From: VRUE01 sp963817905
Lineage (GTDB): Bacteria > Actinomycetota > Thermoleophilia > Solirubrobacterales > 70-9
NCBI GenBank assembly: GCA_963817905.1
Contig: CAWFPS010000002.1
Location: forward strand, 744,001-808,000
DNA length: 64,000 nucleotides
Direction: 5' to 3'
In this document: one piece after another, positions 34,234 to 42,536 of the stretch
Layout of the letters: each line of letters starts with the position of its first letter
Position numbering within the stretch: position 1 is the first letter of the stretch
Notes under the pieces: generated by a model
Database searches by the model: none
Seen by the model: only the letters and a program-made list of their open reading frames with translations
Told to the model about the DNA's origin: nothing
Translations under genes and position numbers: made by a program

Positions 34234-35256
34234 ATGAGGTCAACGGTCAAAGATCCCCGTTCGCCCTCCACGTCTCAATCACGCGTATTGCGGCGGCGGT
34301 TGCGACAGAGATATCAAGTCGCCTTCATCGCCGCCGTTGGTCTTGTAACAGTTGCACCACCCGCTGGCGCCATCGCAAAACCGGGTTACAGGGTGGACCC
34401 CGGCGGCCTCGAACTGATCCTTCCCGTGGAGAAGAAAAGCGGCTATGTCATCTCAGTTTCAGCCTATCGACGACAGCGCGTCCAGGTTGAGTTGGGGGCG
34501 GCATCTTCGAGGATTAGATACTCAACGAATGGTCGCGTCAGTGGTCGGCACATCGCAGCGGACTTCGGCGCCTTGGGCCGGATCGAGGTCAATCTACACC
34601 TCAACCACTATGGACCCGGCGTGCTCCGACGGAAACACTGCAAGGGACGTGGTCCGATGGAAGGGGAAGGTACGTACCAGGGTACCATCCAGCTCTCGCA
34701 GGCGGCGGGCGTCCCCAGGGTGTCCGTACGCGGCGGTCGGTTCTATCTCGAACGCCGCTTCAGACAAGTCTGCAAGCGCCGCCGCCCACGGCTCAAGCCA
34801 GGTCCGTACGAGAAGCTGAAGCGCAAGGTGGAAGAAGGGCTGCTGGTCGTCCGTGGCAAGGCCGAAGGTCGTACGGTTCGCTTGGACGCGAGGGTCTTCG
34901 CGTTCAGGGGAAGCCCAAGGTACTCGGGAGGCGCACTCAGTACGACGGCCTACGAAAGTCGAGAAGACGTAAGGATCACGAGGTCGACATGGAGCTCCTT
35001 CTATCGCAACTCATTGGTCATGAGCAAGCGCGGCAAAGAGCCCGAAACCGTCGTGGTCAAGCCGCCAAAGCTGTTCGCCGGGAGCGCCCTCTACTCACGC
35101 AGTCCGGGCTCTTCGCCGAGCTGGACGGGCGACCTCAGGGTCGACTTGCCGGGTACTGACGGCGTTCCCCTTACGGGCCCGGGTATCGGCGCGGTGTTCT
35201 GCCGCGGGGCGGTTGATAGTTGCCGCTATGGAAACGGCTCGACCCCGAGCTTATGA
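34234..35256 (+). CDS. Secreted beta-rich hypothetical protein (paralogue of 53652-54536)
   Basis: From ATG 34234 (or 34216) the protein has a basic N-terminus (VLRRRLRQRYQ), a signal hydrophobic stretch (VAFIAAVGLVTVAPPAGAIA), then a beta-rich domain: ELILPVEKKSGYVISVSAYRR, IAADFGALGRIEVNLHL, and CKGRGPMEGEGTYQGTIQL. The order of strands and the FG-L-GRI and C-x-G...GTY-G-I motifs are shared with the gene at 53652 in the second island. Function unknown. It starts right after the IS21 right end and precedes a membrane-protein gene. Confidence 0.65.
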   Translation: MRSTVKDPRSPSTSQSRVLRRRLRQRYQVAFIAAVGLVTVAPPAGAIAKPGYRVDPGGLELILPVEKKSGYVISVSAYRRQRVQVELGAASSRIRYSTNGRVSGRHIAADFGALGRIEVNLHLNHYGPGVLRRKHCKGRGPMEGEGTYQGTIQLSQAAGVPRVSVRGGRFYLERRFRQVCKRRRPRLKPGPYEKLKRKVEEGLLVVRGKAEGRTVRLDARVFAFRGSPRYSGGALSTTAYESREDVRITRSTWSSFYRNSLVMSKRGKEPETVVVKPPKLFAGSALYSRSPGSSPSWTGDLRVDLPGTDGVPLTGPGIGAVFCRGAVDSCRYGNGSTPSL

Positions 35257-35266
35257 CGCTGTGACA

Positions 35267-36100
35267 ATGGCTACAGTCGAGGTACGCCGTGTATCCAGTG
35301 GGCAGTCGAAGCACTTGAATCCGTTCGAAATTGCAATCGACGACGAGATCGTCCTGCGACTGGGCCCGGGCGAGTCCGAGAGCTTCGAGATCGCTCCTGG
35401 TCCTCACGAAATATCCGCAAAAATTTATTGGTGTCGGAGCGAGAGGGTGAGCATCAACCTGCGAGAGGGAGAGAGGCTGATCTTCTCCTGCGAAACGCGC
35501 TCTAGAAATTTTGTTACGGATGGCTACTGGGCTAGCTTCGGTTACCGCCGCTACCTACGACTGAGGCAGGTCGCATCGATGGAGAGGGGGACAGTTGGCC
35601 ATGGCCGCCCAGAAGGCGAGGAAAGCCCATCTCAGCGATTGCCCCACGCGGCTCGGGGAACGGTCGCCCCGCGTGAGGCTGACCGGCCGGAGCGCTGGAC
35701 CGCGGTCATGAACGCGGTTAGCAAGCGGCAACCGGCGGTGGTGGCTTTTCTTCTGCTTGCCGTAGCGATCTGTTTGCTCGCCTTGACCTGGGGGCTCGAG
35801 TTCCTCATCGCGGTCTCGATTATCAACATCGGAGTACAGGCGGTATACGCAGTCAACTTCCACCTGCTCGCGCCGAGGTCTGCCTTTGCATCCGGTGTCA
35901 AGTCCCATGGTCCCCTTCGCTTTCGGGCCGCTCAGGAGTCGATTGTCAGCGCCGCTTTCGCTCTGGCCGGGATCGCTTGCCTCACCGGGGTTCTGCACGC
36001 TGGCAGCGTCGCTGGCTGGCTCGCAGTGGGAGCAGCCGCCGCAGGTGCCGCAAACATCATCGCGACCCGTCGGAAACACGGCGGATCGCTTCCACGTTAA
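35267..36100 (+). CDS. Hypothetical membrane protein with N-terminal soluble domain
   Basis: The start is probably ATG 35267; longer frames from 35228 would overlap the upstream gene. About the first 110 residues form a small beta domain (KHLNPFEIAIDDEIVLRLGPGE, then PHEISAKIYWCRSERVSINL) like domains that carry a lipid- or ligand-facing beta-sandwich. The C-terminal half has four hydrophobic helices in two pairs. The family is not recognised. Between Rhs toxin parts, a role as immunity protein is possible but not shown. Confidence 0.55.
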   Translation: MATVEVRRVSSGQSKHLNPFEIAIDDEIVLRLGPGESESFEIAPGPHEISAKIYWCRSERVSINLREGERLIFSCETRSRNFVTDGYWASFGYRRYLRLRQVASMERGTVGHGRPEGEESPSQRLPHAARGTVAPREADRPERWTAVMNAVSKRQPAVVAFLLLAVAICLLALTWGLEFLIAVSIINIGVQAVYAVNFHLLAPRSAFASGVKSHGPLRFRAAQESIVSAAFALAGIACLTGVLHAGSVAGWLAVGAAAAGAANIIATRRKHGGSLPR

Positions 36101-36285
36101 CCGAGGACGACGCCCTCAATCTTCCGGCTAAACCAAGGGAGCGGGCAGCATCGGCAGAATCCGTTAGGAAGTCTCGACCAGCTTCCCATGGGCAGCTCTC
36201 GGGTCGCAGGCAGGAGAGAAACTCATCTCAAAGCGTGGCCTGTAGCGAGTCTAGGTGACTCACCACCGGCTACTACGTCAACGAC
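36101..36285. other. Gap before the first displaced Rhs cassette
   Basis: Nothing recognisable to about 36255. From about 36260 the sequence already reads as Rhs (TTGYYVNDLTRSQDQDG) directly after stop codons, marking the break where this Rhs 3' fragment was joined. Confidence 0.5.
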
Positions 36286-37290
36286 TTGACCAGAAGTCAG
36301 GACCAGGATGGGATTACGAATACTTACAACCTTGACGCCTCGCTCAGGCAAAGGGAAAGAATCCGTGAAGGCGACTCCGAAGAAGGGCCGGGCGCCGAAG
36401 AAGGCACCGCGATTTACCACTACGCCGGCGGCTCTGACTCCCCCTCTTGGACCCAGGAAGGCGAAGAATGGACCCGTTCAATCGGCGCCTTGGGCGGAAG
36501 CCTCGGCGCCCTTGAGAACAGCAGCGGCGAAGTCACGCTGCAGCTTGCCGACATGCACGGCGATACGATCGCCACGGTCCAAGACGACCCCGAAGCCAAA
36601 GAACTGCTCGACACCCAACGCTTCGACGAGTTCGGCAATCCGCTGAGCTCGGGCTTCCTCTCAGGAGGCGATGCCGAATACGGGTGGCTCGGCTCCAAGA
36701 GCCGACGGACCCAGCTGCCGTCCGGGGTGATCCAGATGGGCAAGCGGAGCTACGTCCCGGCGCTGGGTCGCTTCCTCAGCCCCGATCCCGTCAAGGGCGG
36801 CTCGGCGAACGCGTATGACTACGCCAATCAGGATCCGGTGAACAACTTCGATTTGACCGGTGAATGCTACGTAACCCGGAGGCCTTCACCCGGCAAGTGC
36901 AAGAAGAAGGACATGAGGAAGTACAAGAAAGAAAGGCGCAGGGCCAGGTCAGCATCCCGACACAGCGTCACCATAGTGCTCATCGAAAGGCGCGGCGGGG
37001 GTGCGCGAGCATCCGGTATTGGGGACGCCCTTAAGAAAGCGCTAGATTACGTGCAGAAAAAGATTGGTGGTGGAGTAGAGAAGATAAAGAACGGTATTGG
37101 CACCCTCACTCTCTCTGGTCCTGAGTACAGGGCCGCCGGCAAAGCATTCTTGTTGGCAGAGGCGTGGTCTCCGGATAGGCTAATCCAAGCCTGGCAGTGC
37201 GGGGAATATGTCGCCGGCGTTGGGCGTAGCTTTGGAGATTGCGATCCGTGGGAGATGTGGAATGGAGCGCCGCCGGATTCGGCTCGATAA
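36286..37290 (+). CDS. Displaced Rhs C-terminal cassette with toxin tip (copy A)
   Basis: An Rhs 3' fragment with no signal peptide or shell. It starts in the YD-repeat part (ITNTYNLDASLRQRERIREG), runs through the Rhs core (KRSYVPALGRFLSPDP, YANQDPVNNFDLTG), then a tip of about 145 residues. The tip is Lys/Arg-rich (GKCKKKDMRKYKKERRRAR), then amphipathic (GIGDALKKALDYVQKKIGGG), then has Cys near the end (WQCGEYVAGVGRSFGDCDPW). It resembles a membrane-active toxin. The probable immunity gene follows 11 bases on. Copy B at 37676-38863 has an identical tip. Confidence 0.8.
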   Translation: MTRSQDQDGITNTYNLDASLRQRERIREGDSEEGPGAEEGTAIYHYAGGSDSPSWTQEGEEWTRSIGALGGSLGALENSSGEVTLQLADMHGDTIATVQDDPEAKELLDTQRFDEFGNPLSSGFLSGGDAEYGWLGSKSRRTQLPSGVIQMGKRSYVPALGRFLSPDPVKGGSANAYDYANQDPVNNFDLTGECYVTRRPSPGKCKKKDMRKYKKERRRARSASRHSVTIVLIERRGGGARASGIGDALKKALDYVQKKIGGGVEKIKNGIGTLTLSGPEYRAAGKAFLLAEAWSPDRLIQAWQCGEYVAGVGRSFGDCDPWEMWNGAPPDSAR

Positions 37291-37301
37291 AAGGGGGGAA
37301 C

Positions 37302-37535
37302 GTGGCTGAGCGACTTCAAGCCGGGATCATATTTTTCGGTGTATTCGTGCTTCCTGCGATCATAACGTGGCTAAAGGGCCAAAGATTGGCATTTGCTATC
37401 GGATTCCTGTTTCCGGGATTGATCTGGACGGTGATGGCGTGTCGGCTCGCAGACCCATCGTCCTGGTGGGCGCGTCGCTTTTACGGCCCGAAGAAGATGC
37501 AGAGGGCTCAAGAACGGTCCGGGGGGCCCGCGTAG
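37302..37535 (+). CDS. Small two-helix membrane protein, probable immunity protein (copy A)
   Basis: From GTG 37302, with AAGGGGGG as ribosome site, it encodes 77 residues: VAERLQAGIIFFGVFVLPAI and RLAFAIGFLFPGLIWTVMAC form two hydrophobic helices, followed by a basic tail ending QERSGGPA. It lies 11 bases after a displaced Rhs toxin tip that looks membrane-active, and the pair is duplicated as a unit. Both fit an immunity protein held in the membrane. This is inferred from position and size. Confidence 0.65.
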   Translation: MAERLQAGIIFFGVFVLPAIITWLKGQRLAFAIGFLFPGLIWTVMACRLADPSSWWARRFYGPKKMQRAQERSGGPA

Positions 37536-37627
37536 TGAATCGCCCACGCACGACCGACTGTCGCCGTGGCGTCCTCCTTGTGGCTTCGACACCCCCCGCC
37601 TCTCGACAGGTCCGGTTCAAATGTCAC

Positions 37628-38863
37628 CTACACCTTCGACAAAGACTCCAACCGCCTCTCAAAGACACAACCCGCGGACCAGGTGAAGGCGGCGCCTGCG
37701 ACACCAAATCGAAAGGCGAAGAACAGGGCTACGAATACGACAGCGCTGATCGCCTGATCGGTGAAGGGGTCGAATACGACAACCTCGGCCGGATCACGAG
37801 TCTGCCCGGGGAATACGCGGGCGGGGGGACGTTGACCACCGGCTACTACGTGAACGACCTGACGCATACGCAGAGCCAGGGCGGGGTGACCAATACCTAC
37901 AACCTCGACGCTTCGCTGCGCCAGCGCGAACGCGTCCGCGAAGGCGGCGAAGAAGAAGGGCCGGGAGCCGAAGAAGGCACCGCGATCTACCACTACACCG
38001 GGGGCTCCGACTCTCCCTCCTGGACCCAGGAAGGCGAAGATTGGACCCGCTCGATCGGCGCCATGGGGGGCGGCCTCGGCGCGCTTGAGAACAGCAACGG
38101 CGAAGTCACGCTGCAGCTTGCCGACATGCACGGCGATACGATCGCCACGGTCCAAGACGACCCCGAAGCCAAAGAACTGCTCGACACCCAACGCTTCGAC
38201 GAGTTCGGCAATCCGCTGAGCTCGGGCTTCCTCTCAGGAGGCGATGCCGAATACGGGTGGCTCGGCTCCAAGAGCCGACGGACCCAGCTGCCGTCCGGGG
38301 TGATCCAGATGGGCAAGCGGAGCTACGTCCCGGCGCTGGGTCGCTTCCTCAGCCCCGATCCCGTCAAGGGCGGCTCGGCGAACGCGTATGACTACGCCAA
38401 TCAGGATCCGGTGAACAACTTCGATTTGACCGGTGAATGCTACGTAACCCGGAGGCCTTCACCCGGCAAGTGCAAGAAGAAGGACATGAGGAAGTACAAG
38501 AAAGAAAGGCGCAGGGCCAGGTCAGCATCCCGACACAGCGTCACCATAGTGCTCATCGAAAGGCGCGGCGGGGGTGCGCGAGCATCCGGTATTGGGGACG
38601 CCCTTAAGAAAGCGCTAGATTACGTGCAGAAAAAGATTGGTGGTGGAGTAGAGAAGATAAAGAACGGTATTGGCACCCTCACTCTCTCTGGTCCTGAGTA
38701 CAGGGCCGCCGGCAAAGCATTCTTGTTGGCAGAGGCGTGGTCTCCGGATAGGCTAATCCAAGCCTGGCAGTGCGGGGAATATGTCGCCGGCGTTGGGCGT
38801 AGCTTTGGAGATTGCGATCCGTGGGAGATGTGGAATGGAGCGCCGCCGGATTCGGCTCGATAA
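37628..38863 (+). CDS. Displaced Rhs C-terminal cassette with toxin tip (copy B)
   Basis: The Rhs text starts at VTYTFDKDSNRLSKT (about 37630), then a two-base insertion near 37670 shifts frame and it continues as TTRGPGEGGACDTKSKGEEQ, YD repeats, the Rhs core and the same toxin tip as copy A. No start codon with a good ribosome site was found; the frame in use opens at 37367 but its first 100 residues are not Rhs. It is probably silent unless recombined onto the full gene. Confidence 0.75.
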   Translation, partial: LHLRQRLQPPLKDTTRGPGEGGACDTKSKGEEQGYEYDSADRLIGEGVEYDNLGRITSLPGEYAGGGTLTTGYYVNDLTHTQSQGGVTNTYNLDASLRQRERVREGGEEEGPGAEEGTAIYHYTGGSDSPSWTQEGEDWTRSIGAMGGGLGALENSNGEVTLQLADMHGDTIATVQDDPEAKELLDTQRFDEFGNPLSSGFLSGGDAEYGWLGSKSRRTQLPSGVIQMGKRSYVPALGRFLSPDPVKGGSANAYDYANQDPVNNFDLTGECYVTRRPSPGKCKKKDMRKYKKERRRARSASRHSVTIVLIERRGGGARASGIGDALKKALDYVQKKIGGGVEKIKNGIGTLTLSGPEYRAAGKAFLLAEAWSPDRLIQAWQCGEYVAGVGRSFGDCDPWEMWNGAPPDSAR

Positions 38864-38874
38864 AAGGGGGGAAC

Positions 38875-39108
38875 GTGCCTGAGCGACTTCAAGCCGGGAT
38901 CATATTTTTCGGTGTATTCGTGCTTCCTGCGATCATAACGTGGCTAAAGGGCCAAAGATTGGCATTTGCTATCGGATTCCTGTTTCCGGGATTGATCTGG
39001 ACGGTGATGGCGTGTCGGCTCGCAGACCCATCGTCCTGGTGGGCGCGTCGCTTTTACGGCCCGAAAAAGATGCAGAGGGCTCAAGAACGGTCCGGGGGGC
39101 CCGCGTAG
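38875..39108 (+). CDS. Small two-helix membrane protein, probable immunity protein (copy B)
   Basis: A near-identical copy of the 37302-37535 gene, starting GTG 38875 and differing at the second codon (Pro for Ala). The ribosome site AAGGGGGG and the 11-base spacing after the toxin tip are preserved. Having two copies could raise the dose of immunity or simply reflect the block duplication. Confidence 0.65.
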   Translation: MPERLQAGIIFFGVFVLPAIITWLKGQRLAFAIGFLFPGLIWTVMACRLADPSSWWARRFYGPKKMQRAQERSGGPA

Positions 39109-39138
39109 TGAATCGCCCACGCACGACCGACTGTCGCC

Positions 39139-40398
39139 GTGGCGTCCTCCTTGTGGCTTCGACACCCCCCGCCTCTCGACAGGTCCGGTTCAAATGTCAC
39201 CTACACCTTCGACAAAGACTCCAACCGCCTCTCAAAGACAACCCGCGGACCAGGTGAAGGCGGCGCCTGCGACACCAAATCGAAAGGCGAAGAACAGGGC
39301 TACGAATACGACGCCGCCGACCGCCTTGTTGGCGAAGGGGTCGAATACGACAACCTGGGACGGATCACGAGCTTGCCATCGGCCTATTCAGGCGGGAGCA
39401 AACTCGAAACGAGCTACTACGTCAACGACCTGACGCATACGCAGAGCCAGGGCGGGGTGACGAACACGTATGGGCTCGATGCGGCGATGAGGCAGCGCGA
39501 ACGGGTGCGCGAAGGCGGCGGGGAAGAAGGCCCCGGTGCCGAAGAAGGCACAGAGATCTACCACTATGTCGGCGGCTCAGACTCCCCGGCTTGGACCGAG
39601 GAGATCCAAGGCGAAGAAACGAGCTGGAGTCGCAACATCGCGGCACTGGGCGGCGGACTCGGTGCAATCGAGACAGACACCGGCGAAGTGACCTTGCAAC
39701 TTGCCGACCTGCATGGCGATGTCATCGCCATTGCGGAAAGCGACCCCGAAGCGACCGCCTTGCTCTCCACACAGCGCTTCGACGAGTTCGGCAACCCGCT
39801 GCAGAGCAATACGGCCAAGTTCGGCTGGCTGGGCAGCAAGAGCCGAAGGACGGAGCTGCCATCGGGTGTAATTCAGATGGGCATTCGAAGCTACGCGCCT
39901 GCCCTCGGACGCTTCCTTTCCATAGATCCAGTCCCTGGCGGATCGGCCAATTCCTACGATTAGTCTGATCAAGACCCGGTTAATAACTTCGATCTAACAG
40001 GTGAAAAGACCTGTGGCTGTGGAAGCCACCACCACAAAAAACGCAGGCGCCACAAGCCCCACCATCGACATCGACCACCACCTCTGATAACTGACCACTA
40101 CATCGGCGTAAGTGGTGCGGGATTGACAGACACCGGTGGCTACATCGGGGCGACGTTCACCTACAAAGCGCGAGAATCAGTCTCCATCACGGCCCATGTC
40201 GTTTTCAGGGGTAGGACCAGCCCAGTCGCGACTGACGTTGGTTACAGTGGCACCGTGCTGATAAACCCCGTCAACTATTTCGGGTCCGCACATACTGGTG
40301 AAGTTCTGACGGTATGTGTACTTGCAGTTAGTAACAGACGGTCTGAACGAAAGTGCTATAATCATCGAATCACGGTCGCAAATTGGCCCATCTATTAG
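39139..40398 (+). pseudogene. Displaced Rhs cassette with a different tip, nonsense codon at 39961
   Basis: It begins SGSNVTYTFDKDSNRLSKTT and runs in one frame through YD repeats to RSYAPALGRFLSIDP and GGSANSYD, where TAG (39961-39963) replaces the usual Tyr of YDYA. Reading past it, the same frame continues SDQDPVNNFDLTGEKTCGCG, a His/Lys/Arg-rich stretch (HHHKKRRRHKPHHRHR) and a beta-rich domain ending YNHRITVANWPIY (40398). The tip is unlike those upstream. It is one point mutation away from an intact cassette. Confidence 0.75.
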
Positions 40399-40460
40399 CG
40401 CCGATTGATGAAGCAGCTAATTGCTAATTCCGTTGTAGCGGCCCGACCCGTCGACCCCCG

Positions 40461-41183
40461 ATGAGACGACCGGGGAAGATCGCGCTACTCTCGGTGCTTC
40501 TGGTGCTGGTGTTGATTGGTGTCGCATATGCCTTGGAGAGAGCCGCGCAGGGGCCTGGACCGTCGAAGCAGGTCGCTGTGTCGGGGATGGTCCGGTCTGA
40601 TCGCGGCGGATGCCGGCGATCGGAAGATCCGCCGGCCAAGGTCCCCCGGGGCCTGTTCGACCACGCGCACCGTGTCCTCGTCAATTCGGTCGTCATAGGG
40701 TGCGGGAGAAGGTTGGGCGGCTGGTTTCGCCTTGTCGCCTACCTCCAGGCGGATCACCGATCGAGGCAGCTTTGCTACGTACTGGAACAACCGTCGAGGG
40801 GCGCCAAGAGCGGAGGCGGTTGCGTCCAGGTGTCCCCGACGGTCCCGATCTGTAATGCGCAGTGCTGGATAGGGCCTAGCGGTCTGAATCCGGGCCGGAA
40901 CGGCGTCTCGAAGGTCACCGTGGTCTCCGGCGCGGTGACAGGGAGGGTAAGAAACCTCACGCTGTCGGTCGCCGATCGTAGTCTCGAACCTGGGCCGCGT
41001 CCGATTGTGGCGGTAATAGGCGGATCTCTCGCCAGGAAGTTCGAGCTGGACGGGGACGTCTCCATATTCGCCTATCTGGTCAAGCCCTGCCTGGCCACCG
41101 GGCAGGAGGTATCGCTCGTCGCTGGTATGGAAGACGGGGGCAAAGTAGATCTAGGGGGAAACGCCTTGGCGGAGTGTGGCTGA
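40461..41183 (+). CDS. Hypothetical secreted or anchored protein after the last Rhs cassette
   Basis: A 240-residue protein with an N-terminal hydrophobic helix (IALLSVLLVLVLIGVAYAL) and an exported, Cys-containing body (LCYVLEQPSRGAKSGGGCVQ, ICNAQCWIGPSG, LVKPCLATGQEVSL, ALAECG). The start ATG 40461 has no strong ribosome site. No family is recognised. Its place directly after a toxin tip would suit an immunity or accessory role, but this rests on position alone. Confidence 0.6.
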   Translation: MRRPGKIALLSVLLVLVLIGVAYALERAAQGPGPSKQVAVSGMVRSDRGGCRRSEDPPAKVPRGLFDHAHRVLVNSVVIGCGRRLGGWFRLVAYLQADHRSRQLCYVLEQPSRGAKSGGGCVQVSPTVPICNAQCWIGPSGLNPGRNGVSKVTVVSGAVTGRVRNLTLSVADRSLEPGPRPIVAVIGGSLARKFELDGDVSIFAYLVKPCLATGQEVSLVAGMEDGGKVDLGGNALAECG

Positions 41184-41399
41184 GCCCGAGACTACGAGGA
41201 CAACATCCGAGAATTGGCCGACGGGAGTCAAGGGCGAGTTACCTATCGGCGAAGAGGTCGAAACGTCGGAGGTCGTCCCGCTGCGACGCTGGCAGCGCTT
41301 GCAGTGGCAGTAGCCGGCGGTCTGAAGCGGCGCGGTGCCCCGGAAGCGAACCGCACCGCACAGGCATCTCCCTTCCAACGGCGCCTCGGGTGAGGGTAT
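41151..41399 (-). pseudogene. GFA (Gfa/CENP-V) family fragment
   Basis: The minus-strand stretch LEGRCLCGAVRFRG, YCHCKRCQRRSGTTSDVS has the paired Cys motifs (CxCG and CHCxxCxRR) of glutathione-dependent formaldehyde-activating-like proteins. Similarity ends abruptly at about 41265, and no proper start codon was found, so only an N-terminal piece remains. Confidence 0.6.
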
Positions 41400-41425
41400 G
41401 GCGGGAGGACGCTGGTTTCCGCCTT

Positions 41426-42211
41426 TTAGGTAGTCGAAGGCGCAGGCAGAAGACGCGACCGCAGGACGAAAGTCGCCGCTTGCACGGCGACTGCTGCCGC
41501 CGTCGCCAGGCCGAAGGCTGCGGCGCTTGTCAGCTCGGGCAGGGCGACTGCGAGCGTGAAGCAGAAGGCGGCGAAGCCGTAGAAGCCGAAGAGGAAGTTG
41601 CGCAACAGGACGCCGAGTTGGGCGACGCCGCCGTTGCCGTGGGTGAAGACGGCGAGGACGCTGGTGATGATCGGGAACGGAGCAAGTAGGCCGCTGAGGT
41701 GGGGACCGAGGGCACCGGAAACGGCGGTCAGCGCGAGCACGAGCCCAAGAGCGGCGAGGGCGCGGGTCGGAAGGTCCCACCATGGGGGCGCGGAGACGGC
41801 CGGCTGGGGCCAGGCAGCCGGCGGCAGCAGCTTCAGGCCGAGCGCGAAGCAGGCGGCGACTAGGATCAGCGACAGCGCTGGCGGCGGCTGGACCAGGCTC
41901 AGGATGGCGACGCCGAGCAGGAACACCGTCCATCCGCAGGGCACGGTCGGGACCGGCCCGGCTGCCCCCGCGACCCGGCCGTAGACGACCACGAAGGCGG
42001 TTAGGGCGGCGAGCCCGAGCAGGGTGCCGGCGGCGGCGTCGGCCCCGAAGCTGCGGCCGTGGAGGAGGGTCTCGACCAGCAGGATCGGGCCGGCGACAAC
42101 CGGTAGCCCACCGAGCACCCCCGCGACGGCTAGCCCCCAGCGGCGGCCGGCCAGGGAGACGGCGACCACACAGAGTGGGGAGAGGACGATCTTCGCCGCC
42201 AGCAGTGTCAC
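41426..42211 (-). CDS. Hypothetical polytopic membrane protein
   Basis: A 261-residue protein with about eight hydrophobic helices, from GTG 42211. Segments include SLAGRRWGLAVAGVLGGLPV, WDLPTRALAALGLVLALTAV and NFLFGFYGFAAFCFTLAVAL. The two-fold look (helix, GG-P turn) resembles small permease-like or GtrA-type proteins, but I cannot assign a family. It lies inside the right end of the island and uses chromosomal-type codons, so it may be host DNA. Confidence 0.7.
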   Translation of the reverse strand: MTLLAAKIVLSPLCVVAVSLAGRRWGLAVAGVLGGLPVVAGPILLVETLLHGRSFGADAAAGTLLGLAALTAFVVVYGRVAGAAGPVPTVPCGWTVFLLGVAILSLVQPPPALSLILVAACFALGLKLLPPAAWPQPAVSAPPWWDLPTRALAALGLVLALTAVSGALGPHLSGLLAPFPIITSVLAVFTHGNGGVAQLGVLLRNFLFGFYGFAAFCFTLAVALPELTSAAAFGLATAAAVAVQAATFVLRSRLLPAPSTT

Positions 42212-42368
42212 CGCGGCAGGCTCTCAAATCGACACCGACTGAGGCCGCTTCCTTCCGGCCTTGCCTTGGATTGATCAAGAACTCGCTGCTGCTGACCTTC
42301 CCTGGCGATACTCTGCGAGAAGAGCGCGAGCGCACGGTCTATGCGCGGGCCGAAACCGCAGCTGCCGT

Positions 42369-42392
42369 CATTCCCCTGGGCATTCCCCTGGA
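42369..42392. repeat. Integrase-tail 24-bp repeat, right copy
   Basis: Identical to 22903-22926 and in the same direction. On the minus strand it reads QGNAQGN. It lies 38 bases before the right tRNA-Trp-like gene, mirroring the left side. Confidence 0.8.
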
Positions 42393-42429
42393 GGTGGCGT
42401 CGACTAGGATTTGGCTCTGTAGTGCCCCT

Positions 42430-42501
42430 GGGGGAGTGAGTTAACGGCTATGCGCACGGTCTCCAAAACCGTGAATCCGGGTTCGAATCCCGGCTCCCCC
42501 G
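42430..42501 (+). tRNA. tRNA-Trp (CCA)-like, right copy
   Basis: Acceptor GGGGGAG/CTCCCCC, anticodon arm ACGGT-CTCCAAA-ACCGT (anticodon CCA) and T-arm CCGGG-TTCGAAT-CCCGG all pair perfectly. The D-arm is odd: T8, A14, GG and A21 are present, but the stem allows only one or two pairs. The 5' 46 bases including flank equal those of the left copy. This is likely the functional gene. Confidence 0.75.
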
Positions 42502-42536
42502 TTGTAGTGGTGCGTGGCTTGCCACGCATTTTGCGC

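Larger units (their letters stand above)
36520..39313 (+). repeat. Tandem duplication of the Rhs cassette (offset 1573 bp)
   Basis: 36520-37742 recurs at 38093-39313. The copies differ by a few bases only (for example GTGGCT/GTGCCT at the immunity start and a CA insertion near 37670). Upstream of 36520 the copies are clearly diverged, so the boundary is sharp. Confidence 0.93.

Noticed and set aside
34000..34240. Long plus-strand frame from 33928 as the start of the 34234 protein
   Set aside because: The first 90 residues lie in IS21 DNA; the signal peptide and natural start are at 34216-34234.
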